Notes under the pieces: model-generated
What the model saw: only the letters and a program-made list of their open reading frames with translations
The model's database searches: none
Told to the model about the DNA's origin: nothing
From: Bryobacterales bacterium
GTDB taxonomy: Bacteria; Acidobacteriota; Terriglobia; Bryobacterales; Bryobacteraceae
Length of the DNA stretch: 11,095 bases
Reading direction: 5' to 3'
Assembly (NCBI GenBank): GCA_003132865.1
Contig: PKYZ01000641.1
Coordinates: 1-11,095, forward strand
In this document: piece by piece, positions 1 through 7,290 of the stretch
How positions within the stretch are numbered: position 1 is the stretch's first letter
Layout of the letters: each line of letters begins with the position of its first letter
Translations under genes and position numbers: made by a program

Positions 1-2
1 TG

Positions 3-1391
3 CTGGGCGCGGAGACGTTTTGTCTGGGGCGCGTAACGAATCCGCCGCACCCTATGTGGGTGCACTTCGAACCCTTCCAGGAGAACTCCCAGCCCACCTA
101 TGCCAGCAAGTATCCGCCGGCGCAGTCGCTGTTTCTGGCGCTGGGCTGGAAGCTGTTCGGGCATCCCTGGTATGGCGTGTGGCTGAGTTCGGGTCTGATG
201 TGCGCGGCGCTGTGCTGGATGCTGCAAGGATGGTTGCCGCCGCGCTATGCGCTGCTGGGCGGCTTGATGGCCGTGGCGCAGTGGGGAATCGCGGGGTATT
301 GGGTCAATTCCTATTGGGGCGGTGCGGTGGCCGCGGCAGCCGGAGCGCTGGTGGTGGGCGCGGTGCCGCGGTTGGCGCGTCGTCCCACGCCCGGTGTCGC
401 GGCGCTGGCGGCGCTCGGTATGGTGACGCTAGCGAACAGCCGGCCTTACGAAGGCGCCGTTACAGTGGCGGCCGCCGCAGGCGCGCTGTGGGTCTGGCGG
501 CGCGCTCGGCGGCCAATCCGGGAGTTGCTCGCATGGCGGATCGCGGCGGCTGCCGGAGCGATTCTGGGCTGCGGGCTGGCGGCGATGCTGTACTACAACT
601 ACCGCGTGACCGGTAACGCGCTTCTGATGCCGTACGCTGTGAACCAATCCCAATATGGGGCATCGCCGATCTTCTGGATGATGCCGCTGGGGCCTGCGCC
701 GGTCTACCGTCACGACATCATCCGGCGGTTTTGGACAACCTACGACGTGTCTTTCTATCAACATGCGCGTGCCTGGCCGTGGCTCGTGCCGATATCCTTC
801 GGGCGCACCTTATGGTACTTCTTTGTGACAGCGGTCTCGGCCCTGGCCCTGATTGCCGCAGTGCTCTTGCGGCGCGGCCGGAAGGTGCGCATGGCGTTGG
901 CAATCATTGGAGTTGCAACGGCAGGGCTATTGCTTGAGAGATTTCCGAATGCGCACTACTTTGCTCCCGCAACGGGGCTGGTGTTGCTGCTGGTGGTGTT
1001 GGGCGTGCAATACCTGCGGGTCAAGGCCGGCGCGGTGGCGTTGATGGTCTTCGCCGTGCTGTTCTTCGGAACCGCGGCGATACATGCATCCCGCCCCACC
1101 GCGGACGAATATCCTCACCGTCTATTCACTGCGCACCGGCTCAGTGTGATCCACCGGCTGGAGAGCCAGGGTGGGCGCCACCTGGCGATCGTGCGGTACG
1201 CGCCCGATCACGACCCACTGGACGACTGGGTTTTCAACCACGCGGATATCGACGGATCGCCGATTGTGTGGGCGCGAGATATGGGCGATGCGAGGAATCG
1301 CGAGCTGCTCGACTATTATAAGGACCGTCACGTCTGGCTGCTGGAGCCGGATGCCCTCGATCCCGCGCCTGTTCCCTACGCGCCGCGATGA
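3..1391 (+). CDS. GT-C-type membrane glycosyltransferase, copy 1 (5' end outside window)
   Basis: This is a polytopic inner-membrane protein of the ArnT/PMT-like GT-C glycosyltransferase type. Such enzymes use polyprenyl-phosphate-linked sugars on the extracytoplasmic face; the actual donor and acceptor here are unknown. The frame is open from the first bases and matches the downstream paralogue from its residue 46 on, so about 45 N-terminal residues, including the first membrane helix and the likely catalytic Asp-Glu, lie outside the window. The internal ATG at 54 is not the true start. Visible are a loop with the SKYPPAQSLFLALG motif, many hydrophobic helices, and a hydrophilic C-terminal domain of about 85 residues (HLAIVRYAPDHD, FNHADIDGS, VWARDMGD). 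The stop at 1389-1391 is followed by 67 bp and then the second copy. Family call is fairly sure; substrate is not known. Confidence 0.8.
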   Translation: MGAETFCLGRVTNPPHPMWVHFEPFQENSQPTYASKYPPAQSLFLALGWKLFGHPWYGVWLSSGLMCAALCWMLQGWLPPRYALLGGLMAVAQWGIAGYWVNSYWGGAVAAAAGALVVGAVPRLARRPTPGVAALAALGMVTLANSRPYEGAVTVAAAAGALWVWRRARRPIRELLAWRIAAAAGAILGCGLAAMLYYNYRVTGNALLMPYAVNQSQYGASPIFWMMPLGPAPVYRHDIIRRFWTTYDVSFYQHARAWPWLVPISFGRTLWYFFVTAVSALALIAAVLLRRGRKVRMALAIIGVATAGLLLERFPNAHYFAPATGLVLLLVVLGVQYLRVKAGAVALMVFAVLFFGTAAIHASRPTADEYPHRLFTAHRLSVIHRLESQGGRHLAIVRYAPDHDPLDDWVFNHADIDGSPIVWARDMGDARNRELLDYYKDRHVWLLEPDALDPAPVPYAPR

Positions 1392-1393
1392 CG

Positions 1394-1419
1394 GAAACCG
1401 CTCCCTGACGGTCGCGGCT
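1394..1419 (+). repeat. REP-like repeat, half copy
   Basis: This short sequence begins three bases after the stop of the first GT-C gene. Its first 17 bases (1394-1410, GAAACCGCTCCCTGACG) occur again as an exact inverted copy at 10274-10290. The overlapping stretch 1400-1419 also matches the left arm of the same palindrome at 10219-10238 with one mismatch. Only one arm is present here, so it is a partial copy of the element downstream of iscA. I recall this type of sequence as widely interspersed in Solibacter-like genomes; that is memory and was not checked. Confidence 0.7.
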
Positions 1420-1458
1420 TGGTGACAGGCGCGGCGATGACCGGCGCTGGCAGTCCGG

Positions 1459-3000
1459 ATGCGTATGCTTCTTCAGAAAAGAGCGGAGTGGGTGTGTCTG
1501 GGGGTGGGCTTGCTGGCCTTGGCGGTGCGCCTGGCGCTGCTGCCGGTACGGGCGATTCCGCAGCCAACGGTACAGGACGAGTTCGCCTATCTGCTGGGCG
1601 CGGAGACGTTTTGCCTGGGGCGGGTGACGAACCCGCCGCACCCCATGTGGGTACACTTCGAAACCTTCCACGAGAACTTCCAACCCACCTATGCGAGCAA
1701 GTATCCGCCGGCGCAGTCGCTGTTTCTGGCGCTGGGCTGGAAGCTGTTCGGGCATCCCTGGTATGGCGTGTGGCTGAGCTGCGGGCTGATGTGCGCGGCG
1801 CTGTGCTGGATGCTGCAAGGATGGCTGCCGCCGCGCTACGCGTTGCTGGGCGGCCTGATGGCGGTGGCGCAGTGGGGAGTCGCGGGGTATTGGATCGATT
1901 CCTATTGGGGCGGCGCGGTGGCCGCCGCGGCAGGGGCGCTGGTGGTGGGTGCCGTGCCGCGTCTAGTGCGGCGTCCCACCGGCGGGGTGGCGGCGCTGGC
2001 GGCACTGGGTGTGGTGGCCCTGGCCAACAGCCGGCCTTATGAGGGCGCGGTCACCGCGGCGGCGGCCGCAGGCGCGCTGTTGGTCTGGCGGCGCAGCACG
2101 CGGCGGCCATTCAAGGAACTGCTCGCGTGGCGGGTCGCGGCGCCGGCCGGCGCGATTCTGGGCTGCGGGCTGGCGGCGATGCTCTATTACAACTACCGCG
2201 TCACGGGCAACGCGCTTCTGACGCCGTATGCCGTGAACCAGGCGCAATATGGAGCTGCGCCGATCTTCTGGATCATGCCGCCCAAAACGCCGCCAGTCTA
2301 CCGCCACGAAGTCATTCGGAGCCTGTGGATGGATTTGGACAGGGCAGTCTACCAGAGGGCGCGCGCATCGCCTGGGCATGTGCCGATCGCCTTCTATGAA
2401 ACGATGCGGTTCTTTGTCCCGCCTTTCGCGCTAGCGGTGGTCTCGATTGCGGCGATTCTGCGGTGCGGCCGCAAGGTGCGCTACGTGCTTGCCATGCTGG
2501 CGGTCTCGATTGCCGGGTTGTTGTTGGAAAGAACCTCTCTGCCGCATTACTTCGCGCCGGCCGCCGGGCTGGTGCTGGCGCTTGTGGTGCTAGGCGCCCA
2601 GTACCTGCGTGTCCGCTGGGGTCCGAGCGCCATGGCGATCTTCGCCGTGCTGTTTTTCGCGAATGCCGGGATCTATGTGGCGCGAGCTCCAAACCCATAC
2701 GCGAACCGGCAATTCTCCGCACACCGGCGGAGTGTGATCCACCGGATCGAGAGCGAAGGCGGGCGCGGCGGGCGTCACTTGGCGATCGTGCGTTACGCCC
2801 CCGATCACAACGTGCTTGAAGAGTGGGTATACAATCACGCCGATATCGACGGCTCGGCGATTGTGTGGGCGCGCGACATGGGAGACGCGGCCAACCGCGA
2901 GTTGCTGGACTACTACGATGCCCGCAGGCAGGGCCGCAAGGTCTGGCTGGTGGAGGCGGACGCCCCGGATCCCAAGCCTGTGCCTTACGGGCCGCGATAG
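1459..3000 (+). CDS. GT-C-type membrane glycosyltransferase, copy 2
   Basis: This is the complete paralogue of the preceding gene (513 residues). An N-terminal membrane helix (about residues 12-30) leads into an extracytoplasmic loop containing VQDEFAYLLGAE. Asp40-Glu41 fit the acidic catalytic position of GT-C glycosyltransferases. SKYPPAQS at about 80-87 resembles the loop following that motif in ArnT-like enzymes. About ten further hydrophobic segments follow, then a soluble C-terminal domain of about 85 residues with HLAIVRYAPDHN, YNHADIDGS and VWARDMGD. It probably transfers a lipid-linked sugar to an envelope acceptor (inference). The start could be ATG 1459 or ATG 1465; neither has a strong Shine-Dalgarno. 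Relative to copy 1 it has extra residues in RSTRRP, GGRGGRH and DARRQGRK. Its last 16 bases overlap the convergent methyltransferase gene. Confidence 0.85.
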   Translation: MRMLLQKRAEWVCLGVGLLALAVRLALLPVRAIPQPTVQDEFAYLLGAETFCLGRVTNPPHPMWVHFETFHENFQPTYASKYPPAQSLFLALGWKLFGHPWYGVWLSCGLMCAALCWMLQGWLPPRYALLGGLMAVAQWGVAGYWIDSYWGGAVAAAAGALVVGAVPRLVRRPTGGVAALAALGVVALANSRPYEGAVTAAAAAGALLVWRRSTRRPFKELLAWRVAAPAGAILGCGLAAMLYYNYRVTGNALLTPYAVNQAQYGAAPIFWIMPPKTPPVYRHEVIRSLWMDLDRAVYQRARASPGHVPIAFYETMRFFVPPFALAVVSIAAILRCGRKVRYVLAMLAVSIAGLLLERTSLPHYFAPAAGLVLALVVLGAQYLRVRWGPSAMAIFAVLFFANAGIYVARAPNPYANRQFSAHRRSVIHRIESEGGRGGRHLAIVRYAPDHNVLEEWVYNHADIDGSAIVWARDMGDAANRELLDYYDARRQGRKVWLVEADAPDPKPVPYGPR

Positions 3001-3758
3001 CGGGTGACGGCCAGGGTCTGCCAGCCCCACGGGTGCATCAGGTTCAGGCGGAACAGGGCCTCGAAGATCGCGCCAGCGGCGCGCATGAGGAGCGTGGGCC
3101 CGCGGGCCGCTTCGGCGACGAGCTCCTGCCCGCGGAGCGTGACCAACATGCGGTAGAGATTGAAGAACGGAAAGCCGGCGGCGTAGGCGCGCTCGACGGC
3201 GAAACCGGCGCTTTCGAGCAGACCGCGCAGTTGCGCCGGGGTGTAGTGGCGGCGATGACCGATGTGGCTGTAGAAGGCGCTGCGCCAGCCGCCCGGCACC
3301 GTGACCACGAGCTGGCATCCGGGCGCCATGTATGCCGCGGCGTGGCGCAGCAGCACACCCGGATCGTCGAGATGCTCCAACACGTCGGAACAGAGGGCGT
3401 GCGTGGCGCGGAAATCGAGGCCGTCGCCGGGCGTCGCGGGCGCCAGCAGATCGCGTTGCAGGAAGCGGGCGGCGGGTGTGCGGCGCGCGGCCATCCGGAC
3501 TCCGGTGCGGCTCAACTCCAAGCCCAGGAACTGCGCGCGCGGGGCATGCGCGAGGAACTCTTCGGCGAACTGGCCGGCGCCGCTGCCGATCTCCAGCATG
3601 CGCACGGAGGCGTTGTGCCGGTCTATGCCAAGGAGCCGGAGTGCCAGCTTGCGGCGGTAGCGCGTGGCCGGCGACAACTCCGCCGCGGCGCTGAAATCCA
3701 TCCAGTGGCGGTCCCAGTCGTCTACAACTTGATAGTCGGGGCGAACAAGATCATGCAT
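2985..3758 (-). CDS. Class I SAM-dependent methyltransferase
   Basis: A soluble methyltransferase of 257 residues with the Rossmann-type SAM-binding fold (Methyltransf_11/UbiG-like). Motif I is MLEIGSGAGQF (residues 54-64). The acidic residue of motif II is Glu81 in LGLELS. The post-motif region reads CSDVLEHLDD (123-132), and a VVTVPGG strand lies near 170. The C-terminal third contains HRRHYTPAQLRGLLESAGF, common in methyltransferases found near glycan-biosynthesis genes. The substrate cannot be read from sequence; a sugar, lipid or small-molecule acceptor in envelope glycan synthesis is plausible from the GT-C neighbours. The ATG at 3758 gives a sensible N-terminus (MHDLVRPDYQ), without a clear ribosome binding site. 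It overlaps the upstream methyltransferase remnant by 37 bp and the convergent GT-C gene by 16 bp. Confidence 0.85.
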   Translation of the reverse strand: MHDLVRPDYQVVDDWDRHWMDFSAAAELSPATRYRRKLALRLLGIDRHNASVRMLEIGSGAGQFAEEFLAHAPRAQFLGLELSRTGVRMAARRTPAARFLQRDLLAPATPGDGLDFRATHALCSDVLEHLDDPGVLLRHAAAYMAPGCQLVVTVPGGWRSAFYSHIGHRRHYTPAQLRGLLESAGFAVERAYAAGFPFFNLYRMLVTLRGQELVAEAARGPTLLMRAAGAIFEALFRLNLMHPWGWQTLAVTRYRGP

Positions 3759-3979
3759 AGCTTGCGGTGCTCGTCCATATCACATGCCGGGCTGGCTTTC
3801 AGGTAGGTCGCGTGATAGCCACAACCAAGGTCCAGGACCCGGAGACTGCTGGTTCGCGGGAGGCGCTTCAGGATTTCACGTTGCACCAGGAGGGTACGGA
3901 GGCGGTCGACGAAGCTGCTCCCGTGTTGGATGTTGGACTCCTGCCGTGCGGGACGATCCAGTTTGATGGCGGCGGGCAT
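3722..3979 (-). pseudogene. Truncated methyltransferase remnant (N-terminus and motif I only)
   Basis: Translation from ATG 3979 gives 85 residues. The first 60 look like the start of a SAM methyltransferase: IKLDRPARQESN, then FVDRLRTLLVQREILKRLP, then motif I VLDLGCGYHA. Shortly after motif I the homology-like sequence ends and the frame runs through SPACDMDEHRK into the start region of the next gene, stopping at 3722. The rest of the fold (motifs II-IV) is missing, so it cannot be an active methyltransferase. The frame extends upstream to a TTG at 4057, but ATG 3979 fits the apparent domain start better. It lies directly upstream of a complete methyltransferase gene and overlaps it by 37 bp, which suggests a deletion joined the two. 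Alternatively it is a short leader protein that couples translation of the downstream gene. Confidence 0.6.
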
Positions 3980-4252
3980 GTGGGGCGCTATGGGGCCGAG
4001 TATGTATCGGCTGGGGCAGGCGACGGCTTTAGGGGCGCAGTATGGTGTTGCCTGCAACGCGGCACTGAGGCGCGTCTGGCGCGCTTTTCACGCTCCGGCC
4101 GGAATTCCCAGGGCTGCGCCGTAAATGGGCAGTCCGATTCGGGCCGTCGTGAGAGCAAACCCTGGCGAACGCCGGGCCTCGTTCTGTTGCCGATTGAAGA
4201 GCACCTTGCCAGCGTCATGCGCGCCCTCCGCCGATCCCCCACCCCACCGCCA
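3980..4252. other. Non-coding divergent intergenic stretch
   Basis: This stretch lies between the leftward methyltransferase remnant and the rightward lipase-maturation-factor gene. Open frames on both strands give arginine- and proline-rich translations without recognisable motifs and look like chance frames in GC-rich DNA. I see no RNA gene and no strong terminator. It presumably carries leftward promoter elements for the methyltransferase genes, which I cannot place with confidence. The rightward promoter lies just beyond its right end. Confidence 0.45.
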
Positions 4253-4282
4253 TTGACGTCCCCAAAACCCAGGCGCTACCAT
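4253..4282 (+). promoter_or_regulatory. Sigma-70-type promoter for the lipase-maturation-factor gene
   Basis: A TTGACG box (4253-4258) and a TACCAT box (4277-4282) are separated by 18 bp, close to the vegetative consensus. Transcription would start near 4289, only about 7 bases before the ATG at 4296, so the transcript would be nearly leaderless. No Shine-Dalgarno sequence precedes this start, which agrees. Confidence 0.5.
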
Positions 4283-4298
4283 CGTGTGACGCACGATG
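4280..4298 (+). promoter_or_regulatory. Inverted repeat spanning predicted transcription start and start codon
   Basis: CATCGTG (4280-4286) and CACGATG (4292-4298) form a perfect 7-bp inverted repeat around a 5-base centre. The right arm ends in the ATG start codon and the left arm overlaps the -10 box. It could be a repressor operator or chance; too little of it would be transcribed from the predicted start for an RNA hairpin. Confidence 0.35.
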
Positions 4299-5876
4299 CG
4301 CTGGATCGGCTCCGAGACTTTCTGCCTCACCCGCCTCGTCTACCAACGATGCCTGGCCCTGATCCTCCTGCTGGCCTTCCTCAACGCCGCATTTGAATTC
4401 AAACCCCTGCTCGGCGAGCACGGACTCCTTCCCGTCCCGCTCTTCACCAAAGCGGTCCCGTTCAGCAGTTCGCCCAGCCTGTTCTTCCTCGCCCCCAACG
4501 ACACGGCCTTCACGCTCGCGGCCTGGCTCGGCGTGCTACTCGCGTGCCTCGCGCTCACCGGCCTCGCGGACCGCTACCGCACCTGGCTTTCCATGCTCGT
4601 GTGGGCCGCGCTCTGGGTCCTCTACATCTCCTTCGTCAACGTAGGCCAGATCTTCTACGCCTTCGGCTGGGAGTCCATCCTGCTGGAGGCTACCTTCTAC
4701 GCCATCTTCCTCGGCAGCCGCCGCGCCACGCCCCAAACCATCGTCATCTGGCTGCTGCGATGGCTGCTATTCCGCCTGATGTTCGGCGCGGGCCTCATCA
4801 AAATGCGCGGCGACCCGTGCTGGCGCGATCTCACCTGCCTCAACTATCACTACGAGACCCAGCCCATGCCCGGTCCGCTGAGCTGGTTCTTTCATTGGGC
4901 GCCCGCGTGGTTCCATAAGTCCGGCGTGTTGTTCAACCATTTCTCGGAGCTGGTGGTTCCGTTCGGCTACTTCCTCCCGCAGCCGATCGCCGCGATCGCG
5001 GGTGCGATCACCATCGCCTTCCAGTCGCTCATCTTCGCGGGCGGCAATCTCTCCTGGTTGAACGCGCTGACCATGGTCCTGGCCGTCAGCACCTTCGACG
5101 ACCGGTTCCTCGCGCGGTTTCTTCCGATCCGCGCGCCCGCGACCGGGCGGCCCGCGCTGGCCCATCGCCTGGCCACCATCGGCGTTGGCATCCTGGTCGC
5201 GATTCTCAGCATCCAACCTATTCGCAACATGCTGTCCCCGGCACAGGTGATGAATACGGTCTACAATCGTTTTCATCTGGTGGGCACGTACGGCGCATTC
5301 GGGTCGATCACCCGGCCGCGCTATGAGGTGATCGTGGAAGGAACGGACGAACCGGTGCTGACCGCCTCAACGAAATGGCGCGAGTACGAGTTCAAGGGCA
5401 AGCCCGGCGGCCTCGCACGCATGCCTCCGCAGATTGCGCCGTATCACCTCCGGCTCGATTGGCTGATGTGGTTCGCGGCCCTGTCGTCGTACGAGGAGCA
5501 ACCCTGGTTCGCGCCGTTCATCGAGAAGCTGCTCGAAGGCGACCGCCCGGTGCTCTCGCTTCTCGGTACCAATCCTTTCCCGGATCGCCCGCCCCGCTAC
5601 GTGCGCGCGCTGCTTTACGAGTACCATTTCACGACTCCGGCCGAGCGGGCCGCGACTGCGCAGTGGTGGACGCGGAAACTGGTGGGCACGTATTTCCCGC
5701 CGAGCTTAAGCCCAATGCCACTCACAGGGCTTGTGGGGCAAACCTCCAGGTCGGGGTGCCCTCTGGGCCGGGTCCTCCAGGACCCGCTTAGGCCGGCGTG
5801 GACGCCGGCTGCAGGACTGGTGGAGTCCTGCCCCACATTCTATGCAGGTGCTGGACTGACAAATGCGGCCCACTAG
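4296..5876 (+). CDS. Lipase maturation factor family membrane protein with repeat-derived C-terminal tail
   Basis: A 526-residue integral membrane protein of the lipase maturation factor family (LMF1/LMF2-like). Vertebrate LMF1 helps lipases fold in the ER; the role of bacterial members is not established. Family hallmarks are visible in order: an early membrane helix (about 17-33), the GQIFYAFGWESILLEATFYA segment (about 117-136), PCWRDLTCLNYHYETQPMPG (about 174-193), further helices, then a soluble C-terminal domain with ITRPRYEVIVEG, PYHLRLDWLMWFAALS and PRYVRALLYEYHFT. The natural C-terminus would be close to VGTYFPPSLS. From about codon 479 on, the frame runs through a 106-bp palindromic repeat, adding a low-complexity tail of about 45 residues. 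The stop overlaps the next start by 14 bp, so the downstream oxidoreductase may be translationally coupled. Confidence 0.88.
   Translation: MRWIGSETFCLTRLVYQRCLALILLLAFLNAAFEFKPLLGEHGLLPVPLFTKAVPFSSSPSLFFLAPNDTAFTLAAWLGVLLACLALTGLADRYRTWLSMLVWAALWVLYISFVNVGQIFYAFGWESILLEATFYAIFLGSRRATPQTIVIWLLRWLLFRLMFGAGLIKMRGDPCWRDLTCLNYHYETQPMPGPLSWFFHWAPAWFHKSGVLFNHFSELVVPFGYFLPQPIAAIAGAITIAFQSLIFAGGNLSWLNALTMVLAVSTFDDRFLARFLPIRAPATGRPALAHRLATIGVGILVAILSIQPIRNMLSPAQVMNTVYNRFHLVGTYGAFGSITRPRYEVIVEGTDEPVLTASTKWREYEFKGKPGGLARMPPQIAPYHLRLDWLMWFAALSSYEEQPWFAPFIEKLLEGDRPVLSLLGTNPFPDRPPRYVRALLYEYHFTTPAERAATAQWWTRKLVGTYFPPSLSPMPLTGLVGQTSRSGCPLGRVLQDPLRPAWTPAAGLVESCPTFYAGAGLTNAAH
5732..5837 (+). repeat. 106-bp palindromic repeat element with 9-bp terminal inverted repeats
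   Basis: The element is bounded by perfect 9-bp inverted repeats, TGTGGGGCA (5732-5740) and TGCCCCACA (5829-5837). Inside are successive hairpins: GGGTCC/GGACCC (5770-5785), GCCGGCGT/ACGCCGGC (5792-5809) and GCAGGACT/AGTCCTGC (5811-5831, 5-base loop). The segment 5753-5769 recurs exactly, inverted, at 10258-10274. It encodes no protein of its own and looks like a non-autonomous REP/MITE-type element. It lies inside the 3' end of the lipase-maturation-factor frame and could act as a terminator or RNA-stabilising structure between the two genes. Confidence 0.75.
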
Positions 5877-7290
5877 CAACAACGCGTGCGTGGTCGGCTC
5901 CGGGCCGAACGGCCTGACCGCCGCCATCATCCTGGCGAAAGCCGGACTGCGCACCACGGTGTTCGAAGCGCAACCCACCATCGGTGGCGGGGCGCGCTCG
6001 GCCGAGCTGACGCTGCCGGGATTCGTGCACGATGTTTGCTCGGCCGTGCATCCGTGGGCCGTCAGTTCTCCCGCGTTCGCCGCTTTCCCACTGGCGGAGC
6101 ACGGGCTCGACTGGATCCAGCCGCCGCTGCCTCTCGCGCATCCTCTGGATGACGGGTCGGCCGCCGTGCTGGCCATGCCGTTGCAGGAGACTTGCGCGCG
6201 CCTGGGCACGGACGGCGCCGCGTACCGCCGGGCAATTGCCCCCCTGGTACGGCGCTGGCGCGATCTAGTGCTTATGATCCAGGCGCCGCTCCTGCGCATG
6301 CCCGCCCATCCGTGGCTGCTGGCGCGCTTCGGAGCGCTGGCCTTCTGGCCGGCTGCGCCCCTGGCCCGGCGGCTCTTCCGCACCGAAGCGGCGCGCGCGC
6401 TGTTTGCCGGCAATGCCGCGCATTCGGTGCTGCCCCTGGATGCGCTTGGATCGGCCGCCTTTGGATGGGTGTTGGCGGCGGCCGGACACGCCGTCGGCTG
6501 GCCCATCCCGCGCGGCGGCTCGCAGGCCATCGCCAACGCTCTGGCGTCGTACTTCGAATCGCTCGGCGGACGCATCGTCACCAACAGCCGCATACAGTCG
6601 CTCGACGAATTGGAGGATGCCTCGTTGGTCCTCTGCGATGTGACACCCCGCCAATTCGTGGCCATCGCCGGCAACCGGCTCCCGGACCGCTTCAGCCGCC
6701 AATTGGAGGCTTACCGTTATGGCCCCGGCGTTTTCAAAGTCGATTGGGCCTTGAGCGCGCCTATCCCGTGGAAGGCCGCCGAGTGCGCCCGCGCCGGCAC
6801 GGTCCACGTGGGCGGATCGCTCGACGAGATCGCGGCCTCCGAGCGCACGCTCGCCGGGACAACCCCGAGCGATCGCCCGTTCGTGCTCGTCGCGCAGCCC
6901 AGCCTGTTCGACTCCACCCGCGCGCCCGCCGGCCAGCACACGGCCTGGGCGTATTGCCACGTGCCGCACGCCTCCACGGCGGACATGACAGACCGCATCG
7001 AATCCCAGGTGGAGCGCTTCGCGCCCGGCTTCCGCGCGCGCATTGTGGCGCGCCACACTATGACCCCCGCCGACCTGGAACGGCACAACGCCAACCTGGT
7101 GGGCGGCGATATCACCGGCGGCGCGCAAGATCTCCGGCAACTCGTGCTGCGGCCTACGCGCCTGCTCTATCGCACGCCGCTCGATGGCGTGTATCTGTGC
7201 TCCTCATCCACGCCGCCCGGCGGAGCCGTGCACGGCATGTGCGGCTTTCACGCAGCGCACGCGGCTCTACGCGCGCGGAACCTGGCATAA
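5863..7290 (+). CDS. FAD-dependent oxidoreductase, phytoene desaturase (CrtI)-like
   Basis: A 475-residue flavoprotein of the amine oxidase / phytoene-desaturase-like NAD(P)/FAD oxidoreductase group. The N-terminal dinucleotide-binding motif is CVVGSGPNGLTAAIILAKAG, followed by the acidic residue in VFEAQ and the GGGARSAEL loop (about 41-49). PIPRGGSQAIANALASYFESLGG (about 214-236) and the C-terminal PLDGVYLCSSSTPPGGAVHGMCG match the conserved FAD-contacting ends of this family. Members include carotenoid desaturases and isomerases but also many enzymes of unknown substrate. No other carotenoid genes are visible, so I would not call it crtI. The start at 5863 lies within the last codons of the upstream gene. 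The stop TAA abuts the ATG of the following pseudogene. Confidence 0.87.
   Translation: MRPTSNNACVVGSGPNGLTAAIILAKAGLRTTVFEAQPTIGGGARSAELTLPGFVHDVCSAVHPWAVSSPAFAAFPLAEHGLDWIQPPLPLAHPLDDGSAAVLAMPLQETCARLGTDGAAYRRAIAPLVRRWRDLVLMIQAPLLRMPAHPWLLARFGALAFWPAAPLARRLFRTEAARALFAGNAAHSVLPLDALGSAAFGWVLAAAGHAVGWPIPRGGSQAIANALASYFESLGGRIVTNSRIQSLDELEDASLVLCDVTPRQFVAIAGNRLPDRFSRQLEAYRYGPGVFKVDWALSAPIPWKAAECARAGTVHVGGSLDEIAASERTLAGTTPSDRPFVLVAQPSLFDSTRAPAGQHTAWAYCHVPHASTADMTDRIESQVERFAPGFRARIVARHTMTPADLERHNANLVGGDITGGAQDLRQLVLRPTRLLYRTPLDGVYLCSSSTPPGGAVHGMCGFHAAHAALRARNLA

Noticed and set aside
2590..3318. Long minus-strand open frame (242 codons) spanning the GT-C end and methyltransferase
   Set aside because: Translation is rich in Arg/Pro/His/Ala with no motif. 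It lies opposite or out of frame with two well-supported genes and is a GC-rich shadow frame.
3767..4396. Plus-strand open frame of 209 codons running into the lipase-maturation-factor gene
   Set aside because: It is antisense to the methyltransferase remnant at one end and out of frame with the next gene at the other. The middle has no motifs.
5706..6674. Minus-strand open frame of 322 codons opposite the oxidoreductase
   Set aside because: Low-complexity Arg/Ser/Ala sequence, antisense to a clear FAD-binding domain; no family resemblance.
6265..7140. Minus-strand open frame of 291 codons opposite the oxidoreductase
   Set aside because: Composition typical of antisense frames in high-GC DNA; the plus-strand protein has conserved motifs across the same bases.
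5863..7290. Calling the oxidoreductase crtI and proposing a carotenoid cluster
   Set aside because: No phytoene synthase, cyclase or other carotenoid gene is in the window, and this family includes many enzymes with other or unknown substrates.
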